Shown: positions 1-9,148 of the stretch, one piece after another
How the letters are laid out: each line of letters begins with the position of its first letter
Numbering within the stretch: position 1 is the stretch's first letter
Origin: JACVRW01 sp963812415
Lineage (GTDB): Bacteria > Actinomycetota > Thermoleophilia > Solirubrobacterales > Thermoleophilaceae
Direction of reading: 5' to 3'
Assembly (NCBI GenBank): GCA_963812415.1
Contig: CAWEVH010000003.1
Coordinates: 31,953 to 95,952 of the forward strand
DNA length: 64,000 bases
Made by a program: the position numbers and the translations under genes
Notes under the pieces: generated by a model
Told to the model about the DNA's origin: nothing
What the model saw: only the letters and a program-made list of their open reading frames with translations
Databases searched by the model: none

Positions 1-323
1 AGGGAGGAGCGCTCGGGGTGTTCGGGCCGCTGTTCGCCGCGGCGGTCGGAGCGGAGCTCTGCATCGCGTTCATCGCCTCGGGGCTGAAGGCGCTCGACAC
101 CCAGGGCGCGGACATTGGCGCCGGCTTCGGCGCGCCCGCCGCGATCGGGGAGCTGCTGCTCACCACCTTCCTGGTGGCGTTCGAGGCGGCGTCGTTCCTG
201 CTGCTGGTGGCGGCCGTTGGCGCCGTGGTGCTCGCCCGCCGGCGTCGCGGCCTGGAGGAGGAGGGGCCGGCCGTCGGGCCGCGCCGCGACCAGCCCACCG
301 ACACGCTGGAGGTGCGGGCCTAG
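1..323 (+). CDS. nuoJ: NADH-quinone oxidoreductase subunit J (3' end only)
   Basis: Only the last 106 residues lie in the window (reading frame from base 3); the gene starts upstream. NuoJ is a membrane-arm subunit of respiratory complex I. The visible part has two hydrophobic segments. The last one, reading LLVAAVGAVVLARRR after an FEAASFLLL stretch, is the typical NuoJ C-terminal helix and is followed by a polar tail. It is placed directly before nuoK, 9 nt away, in standard nuo order. The identification rests on this segment and on synteny. Confidence 0.9.
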   Translation, partial: GGALGVFGPLFAAAVGAELCIAFIASGLKALDTQGADIGAGFGAPAAIGELLLTTFLVAFEAASFLLLVAAVGAVVLARRRRGLEEEGPAVGPRRDQPTDTLEVRA

Positions 324-332
324 CCCGGCGCC

Positions 333-632
333 ATGGACGTCGTCTGGTTCCTCGTCCTCTCGGCCTTCATCTTCGTGATCGGGGCCGCCGGGGTGATGAC
401 CCGCCGCAACCCGCTGGTCGTGCTGCTCTGCCTCGAGCTGATGCTCAACGCCGGCAACCTGGCGCTCGTCGGCTTCTCACGCATGCACGGCAACGAGGCG
501 GGCCAGATCTTCGCGCTGATCGTGATGGTGATCGCGGCCTGTGAGGTCGTGATCGGCCTCGGGATCATCGTCGCGATGTACCGCAACCGGCTCCCGATCG
601 ACGTCGACGAGATGTCGGAGCTCAGAGGGTGA
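333..632 (+). CDS. nuoK: NADH-quinone oxidoreductase subunit K
   Basis: 99 residues with three transmembrane helices, the usual NuoK size and topology. The motif LLCLELMLNAGNLALV in helix 2 contains the conserved membrane glutamate used in proton transfer, and a second acidic residue lies in helix 3 (AACEVVIGLG). ATG start at 333. The stop overlaps the GTG start of nuoL (GTGA at 629-632), which implies translational coupling within the nuo operon. The protein sits in the cytoplasmic membrane as part of the complex I proton-pumping arm. Confidence 0.97.
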   Translation: MDVVWFLVLSAFIFVIGAAGVMTRRNPLVVLLCLELMLNAGNLALVGFSRMHGNEAGQIFALIVMVIAACEVVIGLGIIVAMYRNRLPIDVDEMSELRG

Positions 633-2638
633 GCGCCACCTCCTACGGCTGGCTGGTGCTCGCCTTCCCGCTGGCCGGCCTGCTCGTGACCTCCCTCGGC
701 TGGCGCGTGCTTCCCGGCAGGTCCGCCGGCTGGATCGCGAGCGGCGCGATCTTCGGGTCGTTCCTCGCCTCGATCGGGGCGCTCGTGGAGATCCAGGACC
801 TGCCCGAGGAGGAGCGCCACGCGGTCGACAGCCTCTGGACCTACACGGCGACCGCCGACTTCGACGTCGACATCGGGATCCTCGTCGACCCGCTCGCGGT
901 GTTCATGTGCCTCGTGGTGAGCGGCGTGTCGTTCCTCATCCACGTCTACTCGATCTCCTACATGAGCGGCGACCACGGGTTCGACCGCTTCTTCGCCTAC
1001 CTCAACTACTTCGTCTTCTCGATGCTGCTGCTCGTCCTGGCGGGCAACTTCATCCTGCTGATCGTCGGTTGGGCGTTCGTCGGCGCCGCCTCCTACCTGC
1101 TGATCTCGTTCTGGTACCGGCGCACCACCGCCACCTACGCCGGCATCAAGGCGTTCGTGATGAACGTGATCGGCGACGTCGGCCTCGTGATCGCCGCCTT
1201 CCTGATCCTGAACGAAACGGGGCAGCTCGAGTACCTGGCCGTGTTCGAGCGCGCGCCGGAGGTGTTCGCGCAGAACGACGCGACGATCGTGGCGGCCTGC
1301 CTGCTGCTGCTCGTCGGCGCTTTCGCGAAGTCCGCCCAGCTGCCGCTCCACACCTGGCTGCCGGACGCGATGGAGGGCCCCACGCCGGTCTCCGCCCTGA
1401 TCCACGCGGCGACCATGGTCACCGCCGGCGTCTACCTGATCGCCCGCACGTTCCCGCTCTTCCAGCTGGCGCCAACGGCCGCGGATATCGGGGCGATCAT
1501 CGGCACGGCCACGCTGGTGTTCGCCGCGACGGTCGCGTTGGTGCAGACCGACCTCAAGCGCGTGATCGCCTACTCGACCATGTCGCAGATCGGCTACATG
1601 GTGCTGGGCGTCTCGGTGGCGGCCTACAGCGCCGGCCTGTTCCACCTGATGACGCACGCCTTCTTCAAGGCGCTCCTGTTCATGGGCGCGGGCTCGGTGA
1701 TCGGCGCCATGGCCGGCATCCAGGACATGGACCGGATGGGCGGCTTCCGCAAGGCGATGCCGTTCACGTTCGTGACCTTCACGATCGGCGCGCTCGCGCT
1801 CGCGGCGTTCCCGTTCACGTCGGGCTTCTTCTCGAAGGACGAGGTGCTGGCCTACACGATCAACCGCGGCGGCGGCTTCGTGGTGCTGGCGATCGCGGGC
1901 TACCTCGGCGCCGCGCTCACGGGGTTCTACGCCTTCCGGATGGTCTTCCGGGTGTTCGGCGGCGAACCCGTGCCGGAGGCGAGGGAGCTCGAGGGCGGTC
2001 ACGCGGCGCACGGCGAGCCGATGAACCCGCTCACCGGGGAGCCCGAGGACACCGACGTCGGCTTCCCGGGACCGGAGCACAACGTGGCCGAGAGCTCCCT
2101 GCCGATGAAGTTCGCCATGGCGCCGCTCGCGTTTCTTGCGCTGGTGGCCGGCGTAGTGGGGATTCCGGGCGTGACCGACACGCTCGAGCACTTCCTCGAG
2201 CCCACCTTCGAGGACTCGCGCTACATCGACGACCACCCGAGCGCGGGGGCCGAGTGGGTCGGGCTCGCCGCCGGCGGGATCATCTCGGTCGCGTCGATCT
2301 ACGTCGCCTACGTCTTCTTCGTGCGCCGGCGCGGCATCACGCTCGAGCTGCGCGACCGCTACTCGAGGCTCCACGCGTTCCTGTTCCACAAGTGGTACTT
2401 CGACGAGCTCTATGACGCCGTGTTCGTGCGGCCGACGGCCACCGCCGGGGCGTTCGGGCGACGCGTGGTCGAGACCGACTTCGTGCAGGGCTTCATCGTG
2501 GGCGGCACCACGGGGATCGTCCGGGCGGGCACCTCGTTCGCGCGCGCGATCCAGACCGGCTTCCTGCGCGCCTACGCCCTGCTGCTGCTGCTCGGCGTGG
2601 CCGCGCTCATCCTCTACTTCCTGATCGCGAGCTCATGA
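629..2638 (+). CDS. nuoL: NADH-quinone oxidoreductase subunit L (antiporter-like)
   Basis: 669 residues, the distal Mrp-antiporter-like proton channel of complex I. The conserved core HTWLPDAMEGPTPVSALIHA lies near residues 240-260 and is preceded by a lysine-bearing helix (GAFAKSAQLPLH). A second conserved helix reads LMTHAFFKALLFMGAGS near residue 340. A hydrophilic insert near residues 450-490 (glycine, glutamate and histidine rich) and a long C-terminal amphipathic region ending in a hydrophobic anchor match the NuoL lateral helix layout. The GTG start overlaps the nuoK stop, and the stop overlaps the nuoM ATG (ATGA at 2635-2638). Confidence 0.97.
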   Translation: MSATSYGWLVLAFPLAGLLVTSLGWRVLPGRSAGWIASGAIFGSFLASIGALVEIQDLPEEERHAVDSLWTYTATADFDVDIGILVDPLAVFMCLVVSGVSFLIHVYSISYMSGDHGFDRFFAYLNYFVFSMLLLVLAGNFILLIVGWAFVGAASYLLISFWYRRTTATYAGIKAFVMNVIGDVGLVIAAFLILNETGQLEYLAVFERAPEVFAQNDATIVAACLLLLVGAFAKSAQLPLHTWLPDAMEGPTPVSALIHAATMVTAGVYLIARTFPLFQLAPTAADIGAIIGTATLVFAATVALVQTDLKRVIAYSTMSQIGYMVLGVSVAAYSAGLFHLMTHAFFKALLFMGAGSVIGAMAGIQDMDRMGGFRKAMPFTFVTFTIGALALAAFPFTSGFFSKDEVLAYTINRGGGFVVLAIAGYLGAALTGFYAFRMVFRVFGGEPVPEARELEGGHAAHGEPMNPLTGEPEDTDVGFPGPEHNVAESSLPMKFAMAPLAFLALVAGVVGIPGVTDTLEHFLEPTFEDSRYIDDHPSAGAEWVGLAAGGIISVASIYVAYVFFVRRRGITLELRDRYSRLHAFLFHKWYFDELYDAVFVRPTATAGAFGRRVVETDFVQGFIVGGTTGIVRAGTSFARAIQTGFLRAYALLLLLGVAALILYFLIASS

Positions 2639-4149
2639 CGATCCACCTCTCGATCGTCCTCTTCCTGCCGCTCGCAACCGGGCTCCTGGGCGCGGTCCTG
2701 CCGCGCGGCATGGCGCGCTGGGCGGTGCTGGCCGGCACGGTGGCGGTGCTCGCCTACGCGATCGCGATGCTCGCGGACTTCGACTCCTCGGGCGGGCTCC
2801 AGTACGTCACGGACGACGAGTGGATCGAGGAGCTCGGGATCGGCTATCAGCTCGGGGTCGACGGGCTCAACCTGTTCATGGTGCTGCTCACGGCGATCGC
2901 CTGGGTGCCCTGCACGCTCTGGGCGGCCGTGCGCGAGCACGACCGGCCCAAGCTCTTCTTCTTCCACATCGGCCTGGCCGAGACCGCGGTGCTGGGCGCG
3001 TTCATGGCGCAGGACCTCGCCCTCTTCATCGTCTTCTTCGACCTGATGCTCGTGCCGTTCTACTTCCTGATCGGGGGCTGGGGCACGGGCGACCGGGTGC
3101 GCGCCACCACCAAGTTCGTGATCTACACGCTGTCGGGCTCGCTCCTGATGCTCGCGGCCGCGATCGCGCTCGGGGTGCTCGCCACGCCGGACGGCGGCGA
3201 GCTCTCGTTCTCGCTCGCGGAGCTCGAGCGGCGCTCGGTGCCCGAGGGCACCCAGCACTGGATCGTGCTGCTGTTCGCGCTCGCGTTCTTCGTCAAGGCG
3301 CCGCTGTTCCCGCTCCACGGCTGGGTGCCGGAGACCTACCGCTCGACCCCCATCCCCGTGCTGGCGCTGCTCTCGGGGGTGCTCTCCAAGGTCGGCGTCT
3401 ACGGCTTCCTGCGGATCGTGCTGCCGGTCATGCCGGAGGGCTCGCAGCACTGGCAGGAGCTGTTCATCGTGATCGCGGTCTTCTCGATCCTGTACGGGTC
3501 GGTGCTCGCGTTCTCGCAGGACAACGTGCGGCTCGTGGTGGCCTACTCCTCGATCGCGCAGCTCGGCTTCATCGTGCTGGGCATCTTCGCCCTCGACGAC
3601 AAGGGCGCCCAGGGCGCCGTCCTCCAGATGCTGAACCACGGCCTGGTCGTGGTGCCGCTGTTCCTCATCATCGGCGTGGTGGCCGCGCGCTCGAACGGCG
3701 GCGAGTCGCTCGCGCAGCTGGGCGGCATGGCGTTCCGAGCGCCGATCCTCGCCGCGCTGTTCCTGATCACCACGTTCGCCACGCTCGCCATGCCCGGCAG
3801 CGCCAACTTCATCGGCGAGGTGCTGGTGCTGTTCGGCTCGTTCGAGGACAAGCTCGTGTACGGCCTCGTGGCGAGCGTCGGCGTGGTGCTCGCGGCGGTG
3901 TACATGATCCGGCTCTTCCAGCGCGTGATGCACGACCGGGTCGGCCCGGTGGTGCGCTCGCGTGACCTCGGCGGGCTCGACCTGGCGGCGATCGCGCCGC
4001 TCGTGGCGGTGATCGTCGCGCTCGGCCTCTATCCGCAGTTCGTGGTGGAGCGCACCGAGCGCACGACCTTCCAGCAGATCGCGGCGGCCAAGGCGCTCGC
4101 CGACGGCGGCGAGGCGCGCGCGGCCGCGCCGGCGAGGAAGGGCGAATGA
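2635..4149 (+). CDS. nuoM: NADH-quinone oxidoreductase subunit M (antiporter-like)
   Basis: 504 residues and about 14 transmembrane helices; a proton-translocating subunit of complex I. Conserved elements include FFHIGLAETAVLGAF, the acidic FDLMLVPFYFLIGGWG segment, and the channel core LHGWVPETYRSTPIPVLALL around residues 225-245. These are the same elements seen in Mrp-type antiporters. Both ends overlap neighbours by four bases (ATGA), so the gene is coupled to nuoL and nuoN. The C-terminus has a short polar tail rich in alanine. Length is normal for the family and no defect is seen. Confidence 0.97.
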   Translation: MTIHLSIVLFLPLATGLLGAVLPRGMARWAVLAGTVAVLAYAIAMLADFDSSGGLQYVTDDEWIEELGIGYQLGVDGLNLFMVLLTAIAWVPCTLWAAVREHDRPKLFFFHIGLAETAVLGAFMAQDLALFIVFFDLMLVPFYFLIGGWGTGDRVRATTKFVIYTLSGSLLMLAAAIALGVLATPDGGELSFSLAELERRSVPEGTQHWIVLLFALAFFVKAPLFPLHGWVPETYRSTPIPVLALLSGVLSKVGVYGFLRIVLPVMPEGSQHWQELFIVIAVFSILYGSVLAFSQDNVRLVVAYSSIAQLGFIVLGIFALDDKGAQGAVLQMLNHGLVVVPLFLIIGVVAARSNGGESLAQLGGMAFRAPILAALFLITTFATLAMPGSANFIGEVLVLFGSFEDKLVYGLVASVGVVLAAVYMIRLFQRVMHDRVGPVVRSRDLGGLDLAAIAPLVAVIVALGLYPQFVVERTERTTFQQIAAAKALADGGEARAAAPARKGE

Positions 4150-5699
4150 TCGACCTCGTCGGGATCGCCGCCTCCGAGGTCAAGGCCCCGGTGATCGACT
4201 ACCGCGAGCTGTCGCCGCTGCTCGCGCTCGCGGGCGGCGCCATCGTGGTGCTGATGGTGGGGCTGCTGCGCTCGCCGTTCGTCCGGCGCGCGCTCGTGCC
4301 GCTGCTCGCGGCGGCCTCGCTCCTGATCGCCATCGGGCTCACCATCTGGATCTGGGAGCCAGGCGACCGCGAGCCGATCATCGAGGGCGCGCTCTCCGTG
4401 GACGCGCTCGCGCTCGGGATCTCGGTGCTCTTCTACGTGGCGGGGCTCGTGACGATCGTCCTCTCCCTGCGCGCGAACGCCCCCTCCGAGGCCGGCCACG
4501 GCGAGTATCACTCGCTGCTGCTCGGCTCGATCGCCGGCATGGTGGTGCTCGCGCAGGCCGAGAACCTGGTCACGCTCTTCATCGGGATCGAGCTGCTCTC
4601 GATCCCGCTCTACGTGCTGTGCGCGACCGAGCTGCGCCAGCGCGTCTCGCTCGAGTCGGGTCTCAAGTACCTGGTGGTGGGCTCGGTGGGGTCGGCCACG
4701 CTGCTCTACGGCCTCGCGATGATCTACGGCGCCACCGGCTCGATGCAGTTCAGCGGCATCGGCGCGGCGATCGGCGGCGACGAGCTGTCGGCCACCGATC
4801 CGCTGCTGCTCACCGGGATCGCGCTCGCCGCCACCGGGCTGGCCTTCAAGGCCTCGGTCGCGCCCTTCCATCAGTGGACGCCCGACGTCTACCAGGGCGC
4901 CCCCACGCCGATCACGACCTTCATGGCCGTGGCCACCAAGGCGGCCGCGTTCGCCGTCTTCCTGCGCCTGTTCGGCGAGGCGCTCGGGCTGGCGCAGCTC
5001 GAGTGGGCTCCCGCGCTCGCCGTGCTGGCAGCGGTGACGATCGTGATCGGGAACGTGGGCGCCATCGCCCAGCGCTCGCTCAAGCGCATGCTCGCCTGGT
5101 CGGGCGTCGCCCAGGCCGGCTACCTGCTCGCGGGGGTGGTGGTGGCGAGCGAGCTGGGCGCGCGCGCCACCGCGTTCTACCTCGCGGTCTACCTGCTCAT
5201 GAACGTGGCGGCCTTCGCGGTCGTGGTCGCCCGCGAGCGCGTGTCTGAGCGGGGCGACGATCTCGCCTCCTTCGAGGGCCTCGGCACGAGCCAGCCCTGG
5301 CTCGCGTGGCCGATGACGATCGCGATGCTCTCCCTGGCCGGCTTCCCCCCCACCGCCGGCTTCATCGGCAAGTTCTATTTGATCGACGCCTCGGTGGCGG
5401 GCGACTACACCTGGCTGGGGATCGTGATCGTGATCGGCTCGGTGGTGTCGCTCGCCTACTACCTGCGGGTGGTCGCTGTGATGTGGATGGGCCGCTTCGA
5501 GATCGAGATGCCCGGACCGGCCCGGCGCCTCGTGAAGCCCGCCGCCGGCTGGTCGCCGGAGGCGGACGCGCTCGCCCAGCCCGAGGTCGCGGCCATCGCG
5601 ATCCTGTTCGCCGCCGCCACGATGGTGTTCGGCATCTGGCCCGACCCGCTGTTCGAGCTGGCCCGCGACGTGGGCACGTCGCTGTCGGGCCTGCGCTAG
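4146..5699 (+). CDS. nuoN: NADH-quinone oxidoreductase subunit N (antiporter-like)
   Basis: 517 residues, the third antiporter-like proton channel of complex I and the last nuo gene. The core motif APFHQWTPDVYQGAPTPITT lies near residues 239-258 and is followed by a helix with a conserved lysine (AVATKAAAFAVFLR). The C-terminus (FGIWPDPLFELARD and a short tail) is of normal length. The ATG start overlaps nuoM by four bases. The stop codon at 5697-5699 lies exactly at the boundary with a truncated IS110 transposase on the other strand, so the last few codons could be element-derived. Confidence 0.97.
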   Translation: MIDLVGIAASEVKAPVIDYRELSPLLALAGGAIVVLMVGLLRSPFVRRALVPLLAAASLLIAIGLTIWIWEPGDREPIIEGALSVDALALGISVLFYVAGLVTIVLSLRANAPSEAGHGEYHSLLLGSIAGMVVLAQAENLVTLFIGIELLSIPLYVLCATELRQRVSLESGLKYLVVGSVGSATLLYGLAMIYGATGSMQFSGIGAAIGGDELSATDPLLLTGIALAATGLAFKASVAPFHQWTPDVYQGAPTPITTFMAVATKAAAFAVFLRLFGEALGLAQLEWAPALAVLAAVTIVIGNVGAIAQRSLKRMLAWSGVAQAGYLLAGVVVASELGARATAFYLAVYLLMNVAAFAVVVARERVSERGDDLASFEGLGTSQPWLAWPMTIAMLSLAGFPPTAGFIGKFYLIDASVAGDYTWLGIVIVIGSVVSLAYYLRVVAVMWMGRFEIEMPGPARRLVKPAAGWSPEADALAQPEVAAIAILFAAATMVFGIWPDPLFELARDVGTSLSGLR

Positions 5700-6474
5700 C
5701 TAAGCGCGCGAACGCGGCCGCGTCGCGGAAGCGGCGAACATCGCCGGCCTGGGCAATGATCGTGGCGGTGAGGTTGGTGCCGGCGCCTTGCAGGTCGACG
5801 AGCGGGTTGTCGTGCTGGTCGAGCAGCTCGGCGATCTCGCGGTCGAGCGCCGCGATGCGCTGGTTGAGATCTTCGACGTCGCGGGCCAGCTCGCGGATGC
5901 AGCGAGCTGCGATCTGTTCGGTCAGGCTGTCGCCGAAGCGGATCCGCTTGAGTCGCCGCAGCTCGCGTTGGCTGTTGCAGCGCAGCGCGCCAGCCTCGGC
6001 GACAGGGTCTTGTTGGGTCCAGTCAGAGCGCAACCGCTGGATCGCCTGGGTGCGGTCGCGAACGAAGCGGCGGCGCTGCAGCTCGAGCATCGCCAGCGCC
6101 CGGACAAGCTCTGGCTCCATCGCCGGGCTCAGCTCGCCGTGCTTGCGGCGGACGACGTCGGCGATCGCGAGCGCGTCGCCCGGATCGGTCTTGCCCGGTC
6201 CTTGGCGGTAACGCTCGCGATGGGTGCGCCAGGCCGGCACATGCAGAACCTCGAGCCCGGCCGCAGTGAGCGCCCCGACGAGTTGGCGGCCATAGCTGCC
6301 AGGCGACTCGACCCCCACCACCGCCTGCTCGGCATCGAGCTCGCCCAGCCAGCCCAGCAAACGGCGATAGCCCTCCGGGCTGTTGGGCACGGTCAGCGTG
6401 CCGAGCTCGCCGCCGCGTGCGTCGATCAGCGCGGCCGCGTGCTGGTGCTTGTGAACGTCGATCCCGACGAACAT
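5700..6474 (-). pseudogene. IS110-family transposase, C-terminally truncated
   Basis: Reading from ATG at 6474, the protein begins MFVGIDVHKHQHAAALIDA, the N-terminal DEDD (RuvC-like) domain of IS110 recombinases. It continues with the second acidic site (VVGVESPGSYGRQL near residue 55), the KTDPGDALAIADVV motif near residue 95, and the coiled-coil linker around residues 150-235. Homology stops at FRDAAAFARLA near residue 258, just where the C-terminal transposase_20 domain with its catalytic serine should begin. From there the frame runs antisense through nuoN without a stop until 5362. The truncation point coincides with the nuoN stop codon. The element cannot encode a working recombinase. 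Confidence 0.85.
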
Positions 6475-6660
6475 CGGGTTGGCCTCCTAGCTCGGGATTA
6501 GAGTCGAGGCCGGGCCGGCGAGCGACGCTTCTGTGTCGATGCAGCCACATCGGCGCGAGGTCTCCTATCAAGTCAGCTTCGCCGGCCCGCCCGCAACCCG
6601 ACAGTCGACGAATCGAACGCAAGTCAAAGCAGCCCGGCTTAGCCCCGGCTGAGCCAGGAC
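6475..6660 (-). mobile_element. non-coding end of the IS110 remnant (possible bridge-RNA region)
   Basis: No gene is seen between the transposase start and the IS481 remnant. In the IS110 subgroup this 5' flank is the non-coding end that is transcribed into a bridge RNA guiding target and donor recognition. The sequence holds a long inverted repeat: GCCGGGCCGGCGA at 6509-6521 pairs (12 of 13) with TCGCCGGCCCGCC at 6579-6591 across a 57-nt loop. The structured segment is visible; the bridge-RNA function and the outer boundary are inferred. Confidence 0.35.
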
Positions 6661-6768
6661 GGGGACCGGTCGAGGATCTTGCTTGACATGCCTTTTGCCT
6701 GAGTCAGACCGCCGGGCGCGGGGAGCCTCGCCGCCCAACCGGACGGCACACCGAACCTAAGACACACG

Positions 6769-7260
6769 CCTTGCCGTTGGTCTGGGGCCGGTAGGGGCGG
6801 GTGCGCAGGTGGCGGATCCCGAGCAAGCTGGCAGGCAGAAGGCGTGCAGCTTGGAGCGGTAGCAGGCGCCGTTGTCTGAGAGCACCCGCTCGACCTCGAT
6901 CGCGTAGCGGGCGAAGAAGCCGCAGCGCGCGCCGAAAGAAGGCGACCGCGGTGGGAGCCCGCTCGTCTCGGAGGACCTCGACGTAGGCGAGCCGGGTGGC
7001 GTCGTCAATCGCGATGTGGACGTATTCCCAGCCGGCTCCACCTGAGTGCGCCTGCCCGGGCCGCTGCCGAGGGCGCGTTTGCCCGCCTTCTCCAGGCGGC
7101 CGAGCTTCTTGACGTCGACGTGCACGAGCTCGCCCGGCCGCGAGCGCTCGTAGCGCACGGGCGGGCTCGAGCCCGAGCTGGCCGAGGCGTGCCTATCCCG
7201 ATATGCTTCAGGATCTCCCCGCCGCCTCGTCGCTTCTTCTTGAGTAGTCCACGCCGCCAG
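6769..7260 (-). pseudogene. IS481-family transposase remnant with several frameshifts
   Basis: Pieces of an IS481/IS3-type integrase are spread over three frames on the minus strand. LKHIGIGTPRP lies near 7210-7180, PPVRYERSRPGELVHVDVKK near 7170-7110, ARYAIEVERVLSDNGACYR near 6915-6860, and GIRHLRTRPYRPQTNGKA at about 6825-6769. The DVKK and SDNG segments carry two of the DDE catalytic acids. Homology ends abruptly after NGKA, before the usual ERFHRTL continuation, so the element is both frameshifted and truncated. It sits back to back with the IS110 remnant downstream of nuo. Confidence 0.75.
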
Positions 7261-7591
7261 GCTGTTCTCCGGCGGGCCCGGAGCTGGGGGGGCCAGGTCC
7301 CCCCCCCGGGCGGTCGGCAGGGCGCAACCGTCCTGAGTTTGGTCGCTCCTGGCGTCCAAGGTCCGGACGCGAAGGCCGGGAGGGCCGGTCGTCCTGGGTT
7401 GACCTTCCCCACGCAGGTGAACTCAGGACAACCCGGAGTCGGGCCCGCGGCTGGACCCGTCGCCAGCGCCCGCCGGCCACCCCAGGTCAGGAAGGCGGGC
7501 GCATCCTCACCCAGCCCAGCACGGGTCGAAGCCCGAGATCACCCAGAGAGATGCGACAGGGCGGGTGCCGCTAGCGGACGCCCATCCCGGA
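7261..7591. other. non-coding stretch with short repeats, probable IS481 5' flank
   Basis: No credible gene is visible. It holds a run of seven G (7286-7292) facing nine C (7299-7307), which could fold into a hairpin. It also has three copies of a GTCCTG[AG]GTT motif: 7330-7339 (+), 7391-7400 (+) and 7420-7429 (inverted). These may be decayed transposon end repeats. The last bases carry the acyl-CoA ligase promoter. Confidence 0.3.
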
Positions 7592-7617
7592 TAGGCTCCG
7601 CAGCGGAGACGAAGGGA
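7592..7617 (+). promoter_or_regulatory. candidate -10 element and Shine-Dalgarno for the acyl-CoA ligase
   Basis: TAGGCT at 7592-7597 is followed by an expected start site near 7604. An AAGGGAG ribosome-binding site lies about 5 nt before the ATG at 7623. This is one of the few genes left of the tRNA that shows a Shine-Dalgarno sequence. Confidence 0.4.
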
Positions 7618-7622
7618 GCGAG

Positions 7623-9144
7623 ATGAGCGAGAACCTGGCCACGATCCTCACGGAGACGAGCGCGAAGCACGGCGACCGGATCGCCTTCAAGCTCGACGAC
7701 GTCGAGCTGCCCTACAAGTACCTGAACGCGGCGGCGGCGGGGGTCGCGAACCTGCTCGCCGACAGGGGCGTCGAGCCCGGCGACCGGGTGGGACTGATGC
7801 TGCCCAACGTCCCGTACTTCCCCGTCCTCTACTACGGCATCCTGCGCGCGGGAGCGATCGTCGTCCCGATGAACGTGCTGCTCAAGGAGCGCGAGGTGGC
7901 CTACTACCTCGGCGACTCGGGGGCCAAGCTCCTGTTCGCCTGGTACGGCTTCGCGGAGGACGCGCAGGCGGGCGCCGCCGAGGCGGGGACGGAGTGCATC
8001 CTCGTCGAGCCGGGGAAGTTCGAGGAGCTCGTGGGCGGCTACCCGCCACGAGCACGAGCTCGTGGAGCGCGACGCCGATGACACCGCCGTGATCCTCTAC
8101 ACGAGCGGGACCACGGGCAAGCCGAAGGGCGCGGAGCTCACCCATGCGAACCTCCTGCGCAACTGCCGCGGCATGCGCGACTTCGCCGAGATCGACGAGA
8201 ACACCGTCCTGCTGGGCGCCCTCCCCCTGTTCCACTCGTTCGGGCAGACCTGCACGATGAACTGCGCCGTCTCGAGCGGCGCGATGGTCACGATGATCCC
8301 CCGCTTCGATCCGGAGAAGGCGCTCGAGATCATCGAGCGCGACGGCGTGACGATCTTCCAGGGCGTCCCGACGATGTACAACGCGATCCTGTACGCCCGG
8401 CGGGCGGACGAGACCGACGTCTCGACGCTCGGCCGCTGCATGTCGGGCGGCGCCGCGATCCCCGTGGAGCTGATCCGCGGCTTCGAGGAGAAGTTCGACT
8501 GCATCATCCTCGAGGGCTACGGCCTGTCCGAGACCTCGCCGGTCGCCTCGTTCAACCACCCGCACATGGAGCGCAAGGCGGGCTCGATCGGCACCCCGAT
8601 CGAGGGCGTCGAGATGCAGGTCTGGGACGACGAGGGCAACGAGCTGCCCCAGGGCGAGGTCGGGGAGATCGTGATCCGCGGCCACAACGTGATGAAGGGC
8701 TACTGGGAGCGCCCGGACGCCACGGAGGAGTCGGTCACGGGCGAAGGCTGGTTCCGCAGCGGCGACATGGCGCGCATCGACGAGGACGGCTACTTCTTCA
8801 TCGTCGACCGCAAGAAGGACATGATCATCCGCGGCGGCTACAACGTCTATCCGCGCGAGGTCGAGGAGGTGCTCTACGAGCACCCGGCGGTGCAGGAGGC
8901 CGCCGTCGTGGCCGTGCCGGACGAGGCGCTCGGTGAGGAGGTGGGCGCCGCGGTGGTGCTGAAGGAGGGCGAGTCGCTCGAGGCGAGCGACCTCAAGGAG
9001 CACGTCCGGAGCCAGGTCGCGGCCTACAAGTACCCGCGCAGGATCTGGTTCGTTGACGAGCTCCCGAAGGGTCCCACGGGCAAGATCCTCAAGCGCGAGA
9101 TCGAGGTGCCCGAGCAGGCGCCCACGGCCTCCGCCGGCTCGTAG
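7623..9144 (+). CDS. long-chain fatty-acid/acyl-CoA ligase (AMP-forming), frameshifted
   Basis: An ANL-superfamily enzyme that activates a carboxylic acid with ATP and CoA. The N-terminal part (start 7623) carries the usual PGDRVGLMLPNVPYFPVLYY segment. The signature ILYTSGTTGKPKGAEL, the GYGLSETSP motif, the hinge GWFRSGDMARIDEDGYFFIVDRKKDM (split here as GWFRSGDMARIDEDG and YFFIVDRKKDM) and the catalytic lysine region GPTGKILKRE near the end are all present. One extra base near 8045 shifts the frame between LVGGYPP and HEHELVERDADD; without it the protein is about 507 residues, a normal length. The frameshift may be sequence error. Substrate length cannot be read from the sequence. The neighbouring VOC gene is 5 nt downstream. 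Confidence 0.85.
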
Positions 9145-9148
9145 GTAG

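Noticed and set aside
320..2389. Very long open frame antisense to nuoK/nuoL (689 codons)
   Set aside because: Rich in Glu, Arg, His and Asp with no domain, the usual mirror of a high-GC gene; nuoL on the other strand is certain.
7286..7307. G7-C9 hairpin as a transcription terminator
   Set aside because: No T-tract follows and it lies in decayed transposon sequence; homopolymer length may also be assembly error.
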